This document shows positions 9,432 through 20,060 of a stretch of DNA of 64,000 nt, piece after piece. The stretch's first letter is position 1, and every line of letters begins with the position of its first letter. This stretch comes from Flavobacteriales bacterium (GTDB lineage: Bacteria; Bacteroidota; Bacteroidia; Flavobacteriales_F; PHOS-HE28), in contig JADJLR010000008.1 in the NCBI GenBank assembly GCA_016710015.1, forward strand, positions 372,001-436,000. The letters run 5' to 3'. The translations under genes were made by a program, and so were the position numbers. The notes under the pieces were generated by a model that was not told where the DNA came from, did not search any database, and was given only the letters and a program-made list of their open reading frames with translations.

Positions 9432-10991
9432 ATGGAACACTTGCCCGACCATTTGCACAGCTTGATCCGATCCATGACCGGTCCGGAGAAGCGCTATTTC
9501 AAGGTCCAATTCGGCCATCGAACTCCCAAGGGTCGCAATGATCGGATCGCGCTGTTCGATGCGATTGCAGCAATGGAATACTTCGACCTCGATGCACTTC
9601 TTGCTCGCTTTGATCGGAAACGTTCGGTCGGTCAGTTCACCACCATCAAACAACGACTGTATGATGCCGTTCTGCGCAGTCTATCCGCCTATCATGCCGA
9701 GCATTCCATCGATGCACGTCTGGCCCGCTCGCTCCACCACGTAGAGATCCTGCACGACAAGGCGCTCTATGCGGATGCGGAACGGATGCTGACCAGTAGC
9801 AAACGCTTGGCCCAGCGCCATGGCCGATCGGAAGCACTGCTGCGCATCGCACGATGGGAAGAACGGCTGTTGGAACGAGACAACTATGCACTCGCTGTCC
9901 CATCGACCATTGAAGCGCATTTCCAACGTGGTCAAGAGGCCCTCGCTACTGAACAAGAGCGGCAGGCGCTTTGGGATCTGAAAAGCAAGGTCTTCATGCA
10001 GCTCTACCGCGCTGGTCAAGTGCGCAATTCCGACGCGTCCATCAAGTTGGATGACCTGATGACACATCCACTTTTGGAACCCGGAGCGGTGCAACGATCC
10101 GCACGTGCAAGTTTCCTCTACCACCACATCCACGGCGCTGCGGCCTTCTCTAAAGGCGAAGTGGCCTTGTGTATCGATCACTTGGAAAAAGGTCTTGGAA
10201 CGCTGGATCGAGAACGATCGAAATTCATCGACGAACCCAACTTGGCCATTTCCACGCTCAGCAATTTGATCTACGCCAAGGTGTGTGTGGCGCGTTACAC
10301 CGAAGCGTTCGCGTTGCTGAACAAGTTCAGGACCTTGCCCGAACGCTGGAACATGCCCCGAACCGAGGACCTGGACCTGAAGTTGTTTGCGACCACGGCC
10401 AGTTTGGAACTCACCATCCACTCCCGCGTGGGCGATTTCGAAAAGGCATTGGACCTACTCCCCATGGTGGAACGTGGTATCGCACGGCATGAACAACACC
10501 TCGGGGCCATGCGCAAAGCTTCCTTCTACTACCAGATCGCCTACGCGCAACTCGGTGCAGGCCGACCGGACCATGCGCTGCGTTGGTCTAACCGATTGCT
10601 CGACAGCACCCACATCGATGATAGTGCAGAGATCGTTTCGTTCGGTCGCATGCTCCACCTGATGGCCCAGATCGATGCGAACGACCTGGGCATCCTTCCT
10701 TACGCACTGCGGAATACCACGCGCTTCCTCAGCACACGAAAACGCATGCATCGTTTCGAACCCCTCCTGCTTTCCATGGTGCGTAGCGTAATGAAGGCAT
10801 CGAATATGGAAGCCCGCTTGGCCGCTTACCGCCATTTCCATGAACGCTTGCTACCGCTTCAGCATGACCCTTTCGAGAAGGCCGTATTCGACCACATGGA
10901 CCCGATCGCTTGGGTAGAAGGGAAATTGACCGGTCGCGCATTCGCAGAGGTGGTGAAGGAGCGTGCACACCGATCCGATGTAGCCGCCTGA
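9432..10991 (+). CDS. Conserved hypothetical helical-repeat protein
   Basis: The ATG at 9432 gives about 519 residues (a TTG 33 bases upstream is possible). No signal peptide is present. The sequence is almost wholly alpha-helical with TPR-like spacing (for example ALYADAERMLTSSKRLAQRHG and GDFEKALDLLPMVERGIARHE) and begins with the motif LIRSMTGPEKRYFKVQFG. Similar long helical proteins are common in Flavobacteriales, but I know of no function. It stands alone between the LytTR operon and convergent thiL. Confidence 0.8.
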   Translation: MEHLPDHLHSLIRSMTGPEKRYFKVQFGHRTPKGRNDRIALFDAIAAMEYFDLDALLARFDRKRSVGQFTTIKQRLYDAVLRSLSAYHAEHSIDARLARSLHHVEILHDKALYADAERMLTSSKRLAQRHGRSEALLRIARWEERLLERDNYALAVPSTIEAHFQRGQEALATEQERQALWDLKSKVFMQLYRAGQVRNSDASIKLDDLMTHPLLEPGAVQRSARASFLYHHIHGAAAFSKGEVALCIDHLEKGLGTLDRERSKFIDEPNLAISTLSNLIYAKVCVARYTEAFALLNKFRTLPERWNMPRTEDLDLKLFATTASLELTIHSRVGDFEKALDLLPMVERGIARHEQHLGAMRKASFYYQIAYAQLGAGRPDHALRWSNRLLDSTHIDDSAEIVSFGRMLHLMAQIDANDLGILPYALRNTTRFLSTRKRMHRFEPLLLSMVRSVMKASNMEARLAAYRHFHERLLPLQHDPFEKAVFDHMDPIAWVEGKLTGRAFAEVVKERAHRSDVAA

Positions 10992-11009
10992 AAAGCGGGT
11001 CCAGTGAGG

Positions 11010-12053
11010 TCACGTGCGTTTCAACAACGCATCCCATCCTTGAGCTTGCAACGCGTGCTCGCCACCGTTCTTGTCCACGAGTGCAACACTGCGGTCCGCA
11101 TCGGCCATATGCCCGATCACCGTGATACTCGGGTTGCCCTTCACTTTTTCGTGATCGCCCAGGGCAATGGTGAAGAGCAGTTCGTAGTCCTCGCCACCAT
11201 TGAGAGCACATGTGGAAGGGTCCAGGTTGAAATCACGTGCTGTGCTGTATGTCGTTGGATCGATCGGGATCTTGTCATCGAAGATGCGCACGCCAAGCCC
11301 CGAGGCATGCGCCAAGTGCAGAGCCTCACTGGCCAACCCGTCGCTGATGTCGATCATGCTCGTCGGCTTGACTTCCATTTTCCGAAGCAGTTCTATGATG
11401 TCCTTTCGTGCTTCCGGTTTCAGTTGCCGTTCGATGATGTAGTCGTGGCCATGTAGGTCGGGCTGTGCCCCGGTTTCCTTGAAAACGGCTTTCTCACGCT
11501 CCAAGACCTGAAGCCCCATATAGGCCCCACCGAGATCACCGCTCACCACAAGCAGGTCATTGGTGCGAGCCCCGCTGCGATATATGATATCCTCTTGTTT
11601 GGCCGCACCGATGGCCGTTATGGAGATCACGAGCCCACTCGTGGAAGAGGTCGTATCGCCCCCCACCAGATCGACACCATAATTCGCACACGCCAACTGC
11701 ATGCCTTCGTACAATTCGTCCACCGCTTCTACTGGAAATCGATTGCTCAGTGCGACCGCTACGATGATCTGTCGCGGCTCCGCATTCATCGCATACACAT
11801 CGCTGAGGTTCACCACGACTGCTTTGTAGCCCAAGTGCTTGAGTGGCATATAGGCGAGATCGAAATGCACTCCTTCCACGAGCATGTCGGTGGTGATCAC
11901 TTGATGCAGACCTTGCGGATCGATGATTGCGGCATCATCGCCGATACCCTTTACCGTGGATGGTTGGATAGGTACGATCCGCGAAGCGAGTCGTTCGATC
12001 AACCCGAATTCGCCGAGAGCGGAAAGTTCTGTGCGTGAAGGAGCGTTCGTCAT
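11010..12053 (-). CDS. thiL: Thiamine-monophosphate kinase
   Basis: This 347-residue cytoplasmic enzyme phosphorylates thiamine monophosphate to the active cofactor thiamine diphosphate. The PurM-like fold motifs are present: GIGDDAAII, the second Mg/ATP loop VGGDTTSST, SMIDISDGLASEALHL and GGEDYELLFTIAL. Length matches the family. No other thiamine gene is nearby. Confidence 0.96.
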   Translation of the reverse strand: MTNAPSRTELSALGEFGLIERLASRIVPIQPSTVKGIGDDAAIIDPQGLHQVITTDMLVEGVHFDLAYMPLKHLGYKAVVVNLSDVYAMNAEPRQIIVAVALSNRFPVEAVDELYEGMQLACANYGVDLVGGDTTSSTSGLVISITAIGAAKQEDIIYRSGARTNDLLVVSGDLGGAYMGLQVLEREKAVFKETGAQPDLHGHDYIIERQLKPEARKDIIELLRKMEVKPTSMIDISDGLASEALHLAHASGLGVRIFDDKIPIDPTTYSTARDFNLDPSTCALNGGEDYELLFTIALGDHEKVKGNPSITVIGHMADADRSVALVDKNGGEHALQAQGWDALLKRT

Positions 12054-12115
12054 CGGCGCAAAGATCGCCGGTAACTGTGGAAGAGGCGTTCGGGTTACCG
12101 TACGCGCTGAATAAT

Positions 12116-13681
12116 TCAGTGCTCCACTCGTCGGAAAAGACCCATTCGCACGGCCTTCAGCCCAACCATATCCCGCACCTCAATGCTATCCACACGGATG
12201 AAACCCGGTACTTCATCCGCTGGCGTGATACGCAACCGGTCCGAACCCGGCCACGACGATCCGGGAGCCTCCATCCTGTACTCCGCCATGTCGAAACGTT
12301 GGTATCCGTTCCACTCGAATCCGCCATTCAAGTCGTTCTTCCGCTCCTGCGCCGTACACCGCTCGGCCAGTTCGCGTGCGGCCTTTCGGGTGCCGTGGAA
12401 ATAGACCTGTTCGTTCACGCTGAATAGGAATAGTGCGGCGACCATGGCAAGTGATGCCGTCCGTGACCTGCCGAACCTGTCGGGAATTCCAGGTACGACA
12501 AGAAGGATCAAGAAGGCCAGTGCGAACACGAAATACCGATCGCTCAAATAAATGACCGCCAATGGTACGATGCTGCCCAACACGATGAACGCTGACGGCC
12601 GGATCAGGCGTACATGAACGAGCCACTTCGCTGTTGACAAGGCGCTTACCAGCGCCAAGAGTGATCCGACGTACCAGGATGCATCGAAATGCGACGATGC
12701 ATGATCTGGGAAAAGCATTGCACCCACCCCTTTGGCATGCCACACATCCCCGGTGAAAGGCCAATTATTTCCGGACAAGTAGATCCTTGCAAGGCCCGAA
12801 CCGAACAGGAGCACAACGATCAACACCTCCTTTTGGGTCCAGCTCCTGAAAAGTGCGATCGTCAAGGGAAGTAGTGAAAGACCAGCGAACAAAAGGAAGT
12901 TCAGCAGGTAGTAGCCTCCCGTCCGGAGTCCTTCAATGCTCGGCGAAGTCCATCTGGTGAGCGCGAACCCGAACTGGAACCCATAGTTCACTGGACGCCC
13001 TACCATTTGCAGGAAGTAGAGATCATGCCAAGCGAGGAATGAAATGGTCGTGAGCAGGGCAAGTGTGCTGAAGCGCAGGTTCATTCGGTCCTTCAAGCCG
13101 CTGAGCACCTCGAAAACGATCATTCCCACAGGTAGAACGAGAGCCGTGGGTCTATTCAAGACAGCTATGGCGAGGAATATCATTGCGAGCAGACCGTCCG
13201 TTCGCGAGTATCCATTCAGCTTGAAACGCTCCATGTGAAAGAACGCAACCAAACAGAACGTCAACGCGAAAACGTCCGTCATGAAGCTCAAGGACAGGTG
13301 AAAGAAGACCGGGTTGAATAGTAGAAGGAGAGCCCCAATACCTGAACGCCAACGGCCAACACCACGGAGCCGGAGGATGGCATGAAGGACCAGTCCTCCG
13401 AACAAGGCCAACACCATCATCGGGATCCGCAAGGCCAAGAAACCATCACCTCCGAGGCCAAGAAAAGGGTAGCCGAACAAGACTTGACTGAAGAGTGGCA
13501 TCCCTTGCCAATCTTCATAGTGAAACGCACCAGTGCGCAGGTTCTGAACAGCCCGGACATAGGCCCAATCGTCGTTCACCGGCCACTCACCCGTCGGCCA
13601 AACAACAAGACATGCCACCACCCAAATGGTGATCAGCAACAACCGATCCTTTATTGTCGAGGTCATTCTGCGCGTTGCCAC
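12116..13681 (-). CDS. GT-C-type membrane glycosyltransferase (GT39/ArnT-like)
   Basis: The 521-residue protein has about ten to twelve predicted transmembrane segments. The first periplasmic loop carries an acidic pair (WPVNDDWAYVRAVQNL), placed like the catalytic acidic residues of PMT/ArnT-type lipid-phosphosugar glycosyltransferases. It probably transfers a sugar from a polyprenyl carrier to an acceptor outside the membrane. The C-terminal part is a soluble domain of about 130 residues. Start may be the ATG at 13681 or the one at 13666. Acceptor and donor cannot be read from the sequence. Confidence 0.75.
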   Translation of the reverse strand: MATRRMTSTIKDRLLLITIWVVACLVVWPTGEWPVNDDWAYVRAVQNLRTGAFHYEDWQGMPLFSQVLFGYPFLGLGGDGFLALRIPMMVLALFGGLVLHAILRLRGVGRWRSGIGALLLLFNPVFFHLSLSFMTDVFALTFCLVAFFHMERFKLNGYSRTDGLLAMIFLAIAVLNRPTALVLPVGMIVFEVLSGLKDRMNLRFSTLALLTTISFLAWHDLYFLQMVGRPVNYGFQFGFALTRWTSPSIEGLRTGGYYLLNFLLFAGLSLLPLTIALFRSWTQKEVLIVVLLFGSGLARIYLSGNNWPFTGDVWHAKGVGAMLFPDHASSHFDASWYVGSLLALVSALSTAKWLVHVRLIRPSAFIVLGSIVPLAVIYLSDRYFVFALAFLILLVVPGIPDRFGRSRTASLAMVAALFLFSVNEQVYFHGTRKAARELAERCTAQERKNDLNGGFEWNGYQRFDMAEYRMEAPGSSWPGSDRLRITPADEVPGFIRVDSIEVRDMVGLKAVRMGLFRRVEH

Positions 13682-13972
13682 TGCTTACGACGGCCCCTTA
13701 TTCACCCAACGATGGTATCAAGCATATGCGTTCGAGGTCGTGCCCGAATATGCTGAACGTGTACCCACAAAGAACGGAAAGACCCAGAGGTCCTGAACAG
13801 TACCCACACGACCCTATTCCCCGTCATGCGGTCGGTTCAAACGAATGGATAGGACCACCATACTCTGGCCCAGTTGTTCAACGCGAAAAGAGGCAGGTGT
13901 TTACCTTGCCACCACACCATGGCCAACGCGCAACCTAGGGCCGTCATTCACGAACGACCACACTTCTCAACC

Positions 13973-16900
13973 ATGCTGAGACCGCTATCCCTGCTCTTCA
14001 CGCTTGCGCTGACCTGCTCGATCCACGCACAATTGGAGCGGTCGAAATACCTCGCGGACGACTTGCCTGAATGGGTACAGCTGATGTACGCGCCACAACC
14101 GGACCCCGGCGCGGTGCAAGCGGCATACAATGCCTACTACGCCACACATCCCTTCGTGAAGAATTCGCACACCCAGTATTTCAAGCGATGGAAGCGGGAA
14201 CTCGGGCATGAACTGGTACCGATGGACCCACAGCAGTTGGCCGACTATCCGCAAAGCTCACGCGCGTATATGGTCGCCACCGGAGCCTTGGCCTCTTCGC
14301 GGGCGGCGAATTGGAGCTGCATCGGCCCCATCGATTGGGACCATGGATCCGTGGTGAAAAGCTATGCGGCCGGGGCAGCACACGTCTACACCGTGGAACA
14401 AAGCGCCTCGGACCCGAACGTCGTCTATGCCGGTACGGCCAATTCCGGTCTTTGGAAAAGCGCTGATAAAGGCTTGAACTGGACCAATGTGACCAAGGGC
14501 ATGCTTCTGGGCCAAGTGGTGAGCGTGGAGATCGACATCAACGATGCGAACACGGTGTATTTCGGTGCCGCAGGAGATCTGTTCAAGACCGAGGACGGCG
14601 GTTCTACTTGGAACTCGGTCGGCGATGCCACCTTCACGGCCTTATCGCACGATATCGTGGACATTGTGATGCACCCTATGAATGCGCAGGTCCTTTATGT
14701 GATCAGCGACGAGGGGCTATGGCGGAGCACCAATGCCGGAGCCGGTTTTACGCAGGTGCAGAGCGGGAATTGGCAAGAACTGGAATTCAAGCCGAACGAT
14801 CCCAACACGGTGTATGCCGTGAAACAAACAAGCAACCGAACGGAATTCTGGCGCAGCACATCCAACGGGGTCTCCTTCTCCCAAGTGGGCGTGGGATGGC
14901 CTCTGCCGGTTGCTCCGGATGAACAGAAACGCACCGAAATAGCGGTTTCAGCCGCTGCTCCGAACTTGGTCTACGCCTTATGCACCGGTGCTGCTAACGG
15001 TGGCTCCGGCTTGTACGGGGTGTACAAAAGCACCGACCAAGGAACGAATTGGTCCTTCCAATGCTGTGGGGGGTCGCCTGCCGGGGTGCCATCGGCAACG
15101 AACTTCAACCTGATGGGCTGGAACGATGCCGGGCAGGATGATGGGGGCCAGTATTATTACGACCTCGCGTTCGATGTGGACCCGACCGATGCCGATAAGT
15201 TGAACGTTTGCGGTGTGCAACGTTGGGTGAGCACGGACGGGGGTGCATCCTTTTCGTGTCCGGCAAAGTGGAGCCATAGCAACAAGGTGGATTATGTGCA
15301 TGCCGACATCCACGATTTCCGCTATTACGGTGGAACGGAGATCTGGGCGGCCTGCGATGGAGGTATCTTTTACAGCGATGATGGCGGTGCCACGTTCAAC
15401 AAGCGCATGTTCGGGATCAGCGGCACCGACTTCTGGGGCTTCGGCGCAGGGGGGTGGACCGGAAGCAATGTGATGCTGGGAGGCGCCTACCACAACGGCA
15501 CCATGCTGAAGGACAACGATGTGTACACCAATGGCTGGGTATGTACAGATGGTGGTGATGGATTCCGGGGCTTCGTGCATCCCCAATATGATCGACGCGT
15601 GTTAAGCGATTACGGCTACAAGACCCTGAGCGGTGACCGGAATGTGGCGAACGGGAATAGCAACTGGAGCAAACAACCGAATGCGAGTTACATTACCGGG
15701 GAGAGCAGTGAACTGATCTGGCACCCGAACGCCGTGAACACCGCTTTCTTGGGGAATGGAACATCGCTCTGGCGAACGGATGACAACGGTGGTTCCTTCA
15801 CACAAGTGCATGACTTCGGTGAGCAGGTAACCAATATCGACATCTCCTTGAGCGACCCCAATACACTTTATGCCTGCACATGGCCGGATTGGTGGGGTGT
15901 GAAACACGTTTGGCGAACAACCGATGGAGGAGCGAACTGGACCAATATCACCCCCAACTCCGCCACCATCAGCGCAAACACGTGGGTGCCCTATGATGTT
16001 ACCGTGAGTGCTACGGATCCACAGACCGTTTGGATCTGCCGCACCAGCCAATACGGCAACTCCCCGAACTTGGATGGTGCCCACGTTTTCAAAAGTGTGA
16101 ACGGGGGTGATTCATGGACCAACATCACCGATGCGAACTTGGATGGTGAATGGCCAACGAACATCGTCCATCAGTTGGGTAGTGTCGGCGATCTCTACAT
16201 CGGTACCCGTAGAGGAGTTTACCACCGCAGTGATGCTTCACCTACATGGTCCTTGTGGAACGCTGGCCTGCCGACCAAGATCTTCAGCACTCGGCTATTG
16301 ATCAACTACCGCGATGGCAAGATCCGCAATGGCACCGATCGAAGCGTATGGGAAAGTGCGCTGGAATCCTTGGCCGGACCGGTGGCCAACTTCGCGGCGG
16401 ACCAGCGCACCGTTACCTGCCTTGCGCCCAATGTGCAATTCTGGGACAATAGCGCGCTCAACGGAACCAATGCGACGTGGAGCTGGGCCTTCCCGGGTGG
16501 AACGCCAGCAACGAGCAATGCCCGAAGCCCGCTGATCACCTACTCCACTCCTGGTGTGTACGATGTAACTCTGAACGTGAGCGATGCCTACGGGAACAGC
16601 ACACGAACCCTTGAAGGCTACATCACTGTTGTGAATTCGACGGCATCGACACCGCTGATCGCTGATGGCGAGGACCAGTTGTTGACTCCTGCCGGGTGGA
16701 GCCTCGAGAACCCGGACCAGAGTGGCACATGGAGCAACCTGGCATTGCCCGTTGGTTCCGATGGGAACCCGACGCAGGCTTGGCGCATGGACTATTACTA
16801 CTACAACGCTCCAGGCCAGTTGGATCGCTTGGTCTCGCCCCTCATCAGCCTTGGTGGCAGTGCAGGCACACGGCTCAAATTCCATCATGCATACAAGACC

Positions 16901-17905
16901 TACGGTGCCTCTTATACGGACGGCCTTCGCGTGGAGATCAGTTCCGATTGCGGCACCACATGGACCGAACTCTACTATGCCGAAGCCGCCGCACTGAGCA
17001 CGTCCACTACCGGGGGAAGCCCTTGGCAGCCGGGCCTATCGACCGATTGGTTGTTGCATGATATCGATATCAGCGCATACGATGGCCAGCAGGTGGTGAT
17101 CCGTTTTACCGGCGTGAACGATTACGGCGATCGACTGTATTTGGACAACATTCAAGTGGTGAACACTGGCATGCGCGTAGCGGTGAAACTGATGTTGGAA
17201 GGTGCGTATGACCAGAACATAGGTTCCATGCGCGATGACCTTCGTTCTGCCGGGTTGATTCCAACGCTGGAGCCATACTCCGATCCGGGTTTCCAGCACG
17301 TGGGTGGTGGTGGCGAGATGATGCAGACCGGAGTCCGAAGTTTCACTGGAAATAATGCGATCGTGGATTGGGTGTTCTTGGAATTGCGTGCTGCAGGTTC
17401 GCCCGGCACCGTGGTCGCAACACGATCTGCGCTGCTTCAACGCGATGGAGATGTGGTAGCGGAGGACGGCATATCGCCCATCGCGTTCAGTGCTGCCCCG
17501 GGAAATTATCACATCGCGGTCCGGCACCGGAACCACCTGGGGTGCATGACCTCGAATACACTTTTACTCTCCACTGCCCTGACCACCTTGGACCTGACCG
17601 ATCCCGGCACACCCACGTACGGTACTGATGCCAGAAAGAACATGAACGGTCTATCGGCCCTTTGGATGGGGAACGTGATCGCGGACAACATGGTCATGTA
17701 CACCGGTGAATTGAACGATCGCGATCCGATCCTGTTTCTGATCGGTGGAACGGTGGCAACGAATAGCGTCAGCGGTTACCACTCCGAGGACACCAATTTG
17801 GATGGCGTGATCCGCTATACGGGCGAGGACAACGATCGTGATCCGATCCTGTTCAACATCGGTGGCGTGGTGGCCACGAACGTGCTCCTTCAACAGCTGC
17901 CCTGA
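13973..17905 (+). CDS. Large secreted BNR-propeller/PKD protein with novel C-terminal domain
   Basis: I chose the ATG at 13973 because it begins a clear signal peptide (MLRPLSLLFTLALTCSIHAQ). The product is about 1310 residues. Residues about 110-800 hold sortilin/BNR repeats (VYAGTANSGLWKSADKGLNW, DLFKTEDGGSTWNSVG and others). A PKD domain follows (WSWAFPGGTPATSNARSP), then a MAM/jelly-roll-like region. The last 230 or so residues form a domain ending with two YTG-x2-NDRDPIL-x2-IGG motifs and QQLP. That domain recurs in the protein at 53178-55361. No type A or type B T9SS tail is present; the C-terminal domain may take that place. Likely a surface or secreted protein. Confidence 0.85.
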   Translation: MLRPLSLLFTLALTCSIHAQLERSKYLADDLPEWVQLMYAPQPDPGAVQAAYNAYYATHPFVKNSHTQYFKRWKRELGHELVPMDPQQLADYPQSSRAYMVATGALASSRAANWSCIGPIDWDHGSVVKSYAAGAAHVYTVEQSASDPNVVYAGTANSGLWKSADKGLNWTNVTKGMLLGQVVSVEIDINDANTVYFGAAGDLFKTEDGGSTWNSVGDATFTALSHDIVDIVMHPMNAQVLYVISDEGLWRSTNAGAGFTQVQSGNWQELEFKPNDPNTVYAVKQTSNRTEFWRSTSNGVSFSQVGVGWPLPVAPDEQKRTEIAVSAAAPNLVYALCTGAANGGSGLYGVYKSTDQGTNWSFQCCGGSPAGVPSATNFNLMGWNDAGQDDGGQYYYDLAFDVDPTDADKLNVCGVQRWVSTDGGASFSCPAKWSHSNKVDYVHADIHDFRYYGGTEIWAACDGGIFYSDDGGATFNKRMFGISGTDFWGFGAGGWTGSNVMLGGAYHNGTMLKDNDVYTNGWVCTDGGDGFRGFVHPQYDRRVLSDYGYKTLSGDRNVANGNSNWSKQPNASYITGESSELIWHPNAVNTAFLGNGTSLWRTDDNGGSFTQVHDFGEQVTNIDISLSDPNTLYACTWPDWWGVKHVWRTTDGGANWTNITPNSATISANTWVPYDVTVSATDPQTVWICRTSQYGNSPNLDGAHVFKSVNGGDSWTNITDANLDGEWPTNIVHQLGSVGDLYIGTRRGVYHRSDASPTWSLWNAGLPTKIFSTRLLINYRDGKIRNGTDRSVWESALESLAGPVANFAADQRTVTCLAPNVQFWDNSALNGTNATWSWAFPGGTPATSNARSPLITYSTPGVYDVTLNVSDAYGNSTRTLEGYITVVNSTASTPLIADGEDQLLTPAGWSLENPDQSGTWSNLALPVGSDGNPTQAWRMDYYYYNAPGQLDRLVSPLISLGGSAGTRLKFHHAYKTYGASYTDGLRVEISSDCGTTWTELYYAEAAALSTSTTGGSPWQPGLSTDWLLHDIDISAYDGQQVVIRFTGVNDYGDRLYLDNIQVVNTGMRVAVKLMLEGAYDQNIGSMRDDLRSAGLIPTLEPYSDPGFQHVGGGGEMMQTGVRSFTGNNAIVDWVFLELRAAGSPGTVVATRSALLQRDGDVVAEDGISPIAFSAAPGNYHIAVRHRNHLGCMTSNTLLLSTALTTLDLTDPGTPTYGTDARKNMNGLSALWMGNVIADNMVMYTGELNDRDPILFLIGGTVATNSVSGYHSEDTNLDGVIRYTGEDNDRDPILFNIGGVVATNVLLQQLP

Positions 17906-18098
17906 ATCCGCTGGAAAGCCCATTACTCGTTCCATTGCAGGCACAGTGAAGGCTTCCGATGGACCATCACGTACATTTCCTCTCGCGGTGGTCTGCTCGG
18001 AAAACGTCCGATCCGGTGTTCATGGAATACACTTCATCCGGCAGCGGGGATAGGTCGATCGACAACATTGACCGGTATTCCAATGTGCCATATCATTC

Positions 18099-18128
18099 TT
18101 GCTCCTCGCGAGAGGAAACCTATCTTTG
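18099..18128 (+). promoter_or_regulatory. Promoter of the suf operon
   Basis: TTG (18099-18101), a 19-base spacer and TATCTTTG (18121-18128) match the Bacteroidota promoter consensus. Transcription would start near 18134, about 40 bases before the first suf gene. Confidence 0.7.
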
Positions 18129-18141
18129 CGTGGATCGTTAT

Positions 18142-18156
18142 TTAGAACGATTCTAA
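18142..18156 (+). promoter_or_regulatory. Palindromic operator candidate at the suf transcription start
   Basis: TTAGAA-CGA-TTCTAA is an exact 6-bp inverted repeat around 3 bases, within an AT-rich flank, just downstream of the predicted start site. Its position suits a repressor such as an iron-responsive Fur or DtxR-type protein; which regulator binds is inference. Confidence 0.5.
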
Positions 18157-18171
18157 TTAAGATCGAGTTCC

Positions 18172-18498
18172 ATGATCAAAGTCTCTGAGAACGCAAAATC
18201 CGAGGTCACCAAGCTACTTGGTTCCGATGGCCGTGGGCCCAACCACTTCGTGCGCGTTGGCGTGAAGGGAGGCGGCTGCAGCGGATTGATGTATGACCTG
18301 GAGTTCGACGACCAGATGAAGGACGGCGACAAGGTCTTCGAGGACAACGGCGTGAAGGTGGTGGTGGACAAGAAGAGCCTGCTCTACTTGCTGGGTACCA
18401 CACTTGATTTTAGTGGGGGGTTGAACGGCAAGGGTTTCCAGTTCATCAACCCGAACGCGAACCGGACATGCGGGTGCGGGGAGAGTTTCAGTATCTGA
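18172..18498 (+). CDS. sufA: A-type iron-sulfur carrier (HesB/IscA/SufA family)
   Basis: The 108-residue protein has the three conserved cysteines of A-type carriers: one in GGGCSGLMYDL (about residue 37) and two in NRTCGCGESFSI at the C-terminus. It receives Fe-S clusters from the SufBCD scaffold and delivers them to targets. It is the first gene of the suf operon; SufA is chosen over IscA or ErpA from context. Confidence 0.93.
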   Translation: MIKVSENAKSEVTKLLGSDGRGPNHFVRVGVKGGGCSGLMYDLEFDDQMKDGDKVFEDNGVKVVVDKKSLLYLLGTTLDFSGGLNGKGFQFINPNANRTCGCGESFSI

Positions 18499-18499
18499 G

Positions 18500-18600
18500 G
18501 AAGGAACCGCAGAGACGCAAAGACGCAGAGCAAATCCAAATGAAAACCAGTCGCACCGGTAGAACGCATTCTTTGCGCCTTTGCGCCTTTGCGGCCAGTA
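18500..18600. repeat. REP-like palindromic repeat between sufA and sufB
   Basis: CGCAGAGACGCAAAGACGCAGAG (18510-18532, quoted here in two overlapping parts: CGCAGAGACGCAAAG and AAAGACGCAGAG) is matched in inverted orientation by CTTTGCGCCTTTGCGCCTTT near 18572-18591. Related copies occur at 22670-22795, inside sufS at 23281-23320 and before DUF2480 at 25022-25047. Confidence 0.65.
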
Positions 18601-18608
18601 TTTGAGCG

Positions 18609-20057
18609 ATGGCACAGGACACCGACGATATCCTCAAGGAGGTCACCGAGAAGGAGTACGCCTACGGCTTCATCACGAACATTGAAAGTGACAAGGCTGC
18701 AAAAGGGCTGAGCGAGGACATCGTGCGCTTCATCAGTGCCAAGAAGAACGAACCGGAGTGGATGCTGGAATGGAGGCTCGAGGCTTACCGCATCTGGCAG
18801 AAGATGGAGGAGCCACATTGGGCGCATGTGCACTACCCCAAGATCGATTACCAGAACGCCTACTACTACAGCGCTCCGAAGAAGAAGCCGGAACTGAGCA
18901 GCCTCGACGAAGCGGATCCCGAGCTGATCGAGACCTTTAAGAAGCTGGGGATTTCGCTCGAAGAACAGAAGCGTTTGGTCGGCGTGGCGGTGGATGTGGT
19001 GTTCGACAGCGTGAGCGTGAAGACCACGTTCAAGAAAACGCTGGCAGAGAAGGGTATCATCTTCAGCAGCTTCAGCGAAGCGGTACACGAGCATCCCGAA
19101 CTGATCAAGAAGTACCTCGGCAGCGTGGTGCCACGTACCGACAATTATTTCGCTGCGCTCAACAGCGCCGTGTTCAGCGATGGCAGCTTCTGCTACATCC
19201 CGCCGGGCGTGCGTTGCCCGATGGAACTGAGCACCTACTTCCGCATCAACGAGGCCATGACCGGCCAGTTCGAGCGCACCTTGCTTATCGCCGATGAAGG
19301 CGCCTACGTGAGCTACCTCGAAGGCTGCACCGCACCCATCCGCGACGAGCACCAGTTGCACGCCGCCGTGGTGGAACTGGTCGCGCTGAAGGACGCCGAG
19401 ATCAAGTACAGCACCGTCCAGAACTGGTATCCCGGTGACAAGGACGGCAAGGGCGGCATCTACAATTTCGTCACCAAACGCGGCCTATGCCTCGGTGATC
19501 ACAGCAAGATCAGCTGGACGCAAGTGGAGACCGGCAGCGCGATCACCTGGAAGTACCCGAGCTGCGTTCTGAAAGGCGACTACAGCACCGGCGAGTTCTA
19601 CAGCGTGGCGGTGACGAACAACAAGCAGCAGGCCGATACCGGAACGAAAATGGTGCACATCGGCAAGGGCACGAAGAGCACGATCATCAGCAAAGGGATC
19701 AGTGCGGGCTTGAGCAACAACAGTTACCGTGGTCTGGTGAAGATCGGCAAGGGCGCGAAGGGCGCACGGAACTTCAGCCAGTGCGATTCGCTGCTGCTCG
19801 GCGACCGCTGCGGCGCGCACACCTTCCCGTACATCGAGACCGAGAATCCGAGCGCAATGGTGGAGCACGAAGCCACCACGAGCAAAATCGGCGAGGACCA
19901 GATCTTCTACCTGAACCAGCGTGGTATCGAGACGGAGAAGGCGGTTAGCTTGATCGTGAACGGGTATTGCAAAGAAGTTCTGAACCAGTTGCCGATGGAA
20001 TTCGCGGTGGAAGCGCAGAAGCTGTTGGCGGTAAGTCTTGAAGGAAGTGTTGGATGA
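18609..20057 (+). CDS. sufB: Fe-S cluster assembly scaffold SufB
   Basis: The 482-residue protein has the SufB features: [20 protein letters not shown], the beta-helix core with [40 protein letters not shown] and the C-terminal [20 protein letters not shown]. SufB forms the SufBC2D scaffold, builds a 4Fe-4S cluster and accepts sulfur from SufS/SufE. Length matches the family. It lies 110 bases after sufA, separated by a palindromic repeat. Confidence 0.97.
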   Translation: MAQDTDDILKEVTEKEYAYGFITNIESDKAAKGLSEDIVRFISAKKNEPEWMLEWRLEAYRIWQKMEEPHWAHVHYPKIDYQNAYYYSAPKKKPELSSLDEADPELIETFKKLGISLEEQKRLVGVAVDVVFDSVSVKTTFKKTLAEKGIIFSSFSEAVHEHPELIKKYLGSVVPRTDNYFAALNSAVFSDGSFCYIPPGVRCPMELSTYFRINEAMTGQFERTLLIADEGAYVSYLEGCTAPIRDEHQLHAAVVELVALKDAEIKYSTVQNWYPGDKDGKGGIYNFVTKRGLCLGDHSKISWTQVETGSAITWKYPSCVLKGDYSTGEFYSVAVTNNKQQADTGTKMVHIGKGTKSTIISKGISAGLSNNSYRGLVKIGKGAKGARNFSQCDSLLLGDRCGAHTFPYIETENPSAMVEHEATTSKIGEDQIFYLNQRGIETEKAVSLIVNGYCKEVLNQLPMEFAVEAQKLLAVSLEGSVG

Positions 20058-20060
20058 TTT

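Noticed and set aside
13874..13972. Longer start for the BNR/PKD protein
   Set aside because: The extra 33 residues precede and would bury a clear signal peptide that starts at 13973.
18384..19361. 325-codon minus-strand frame across sufA-sufB
   Set aside because: Antisense shadow of sufB, spanning a palindromic intergenic repeat.
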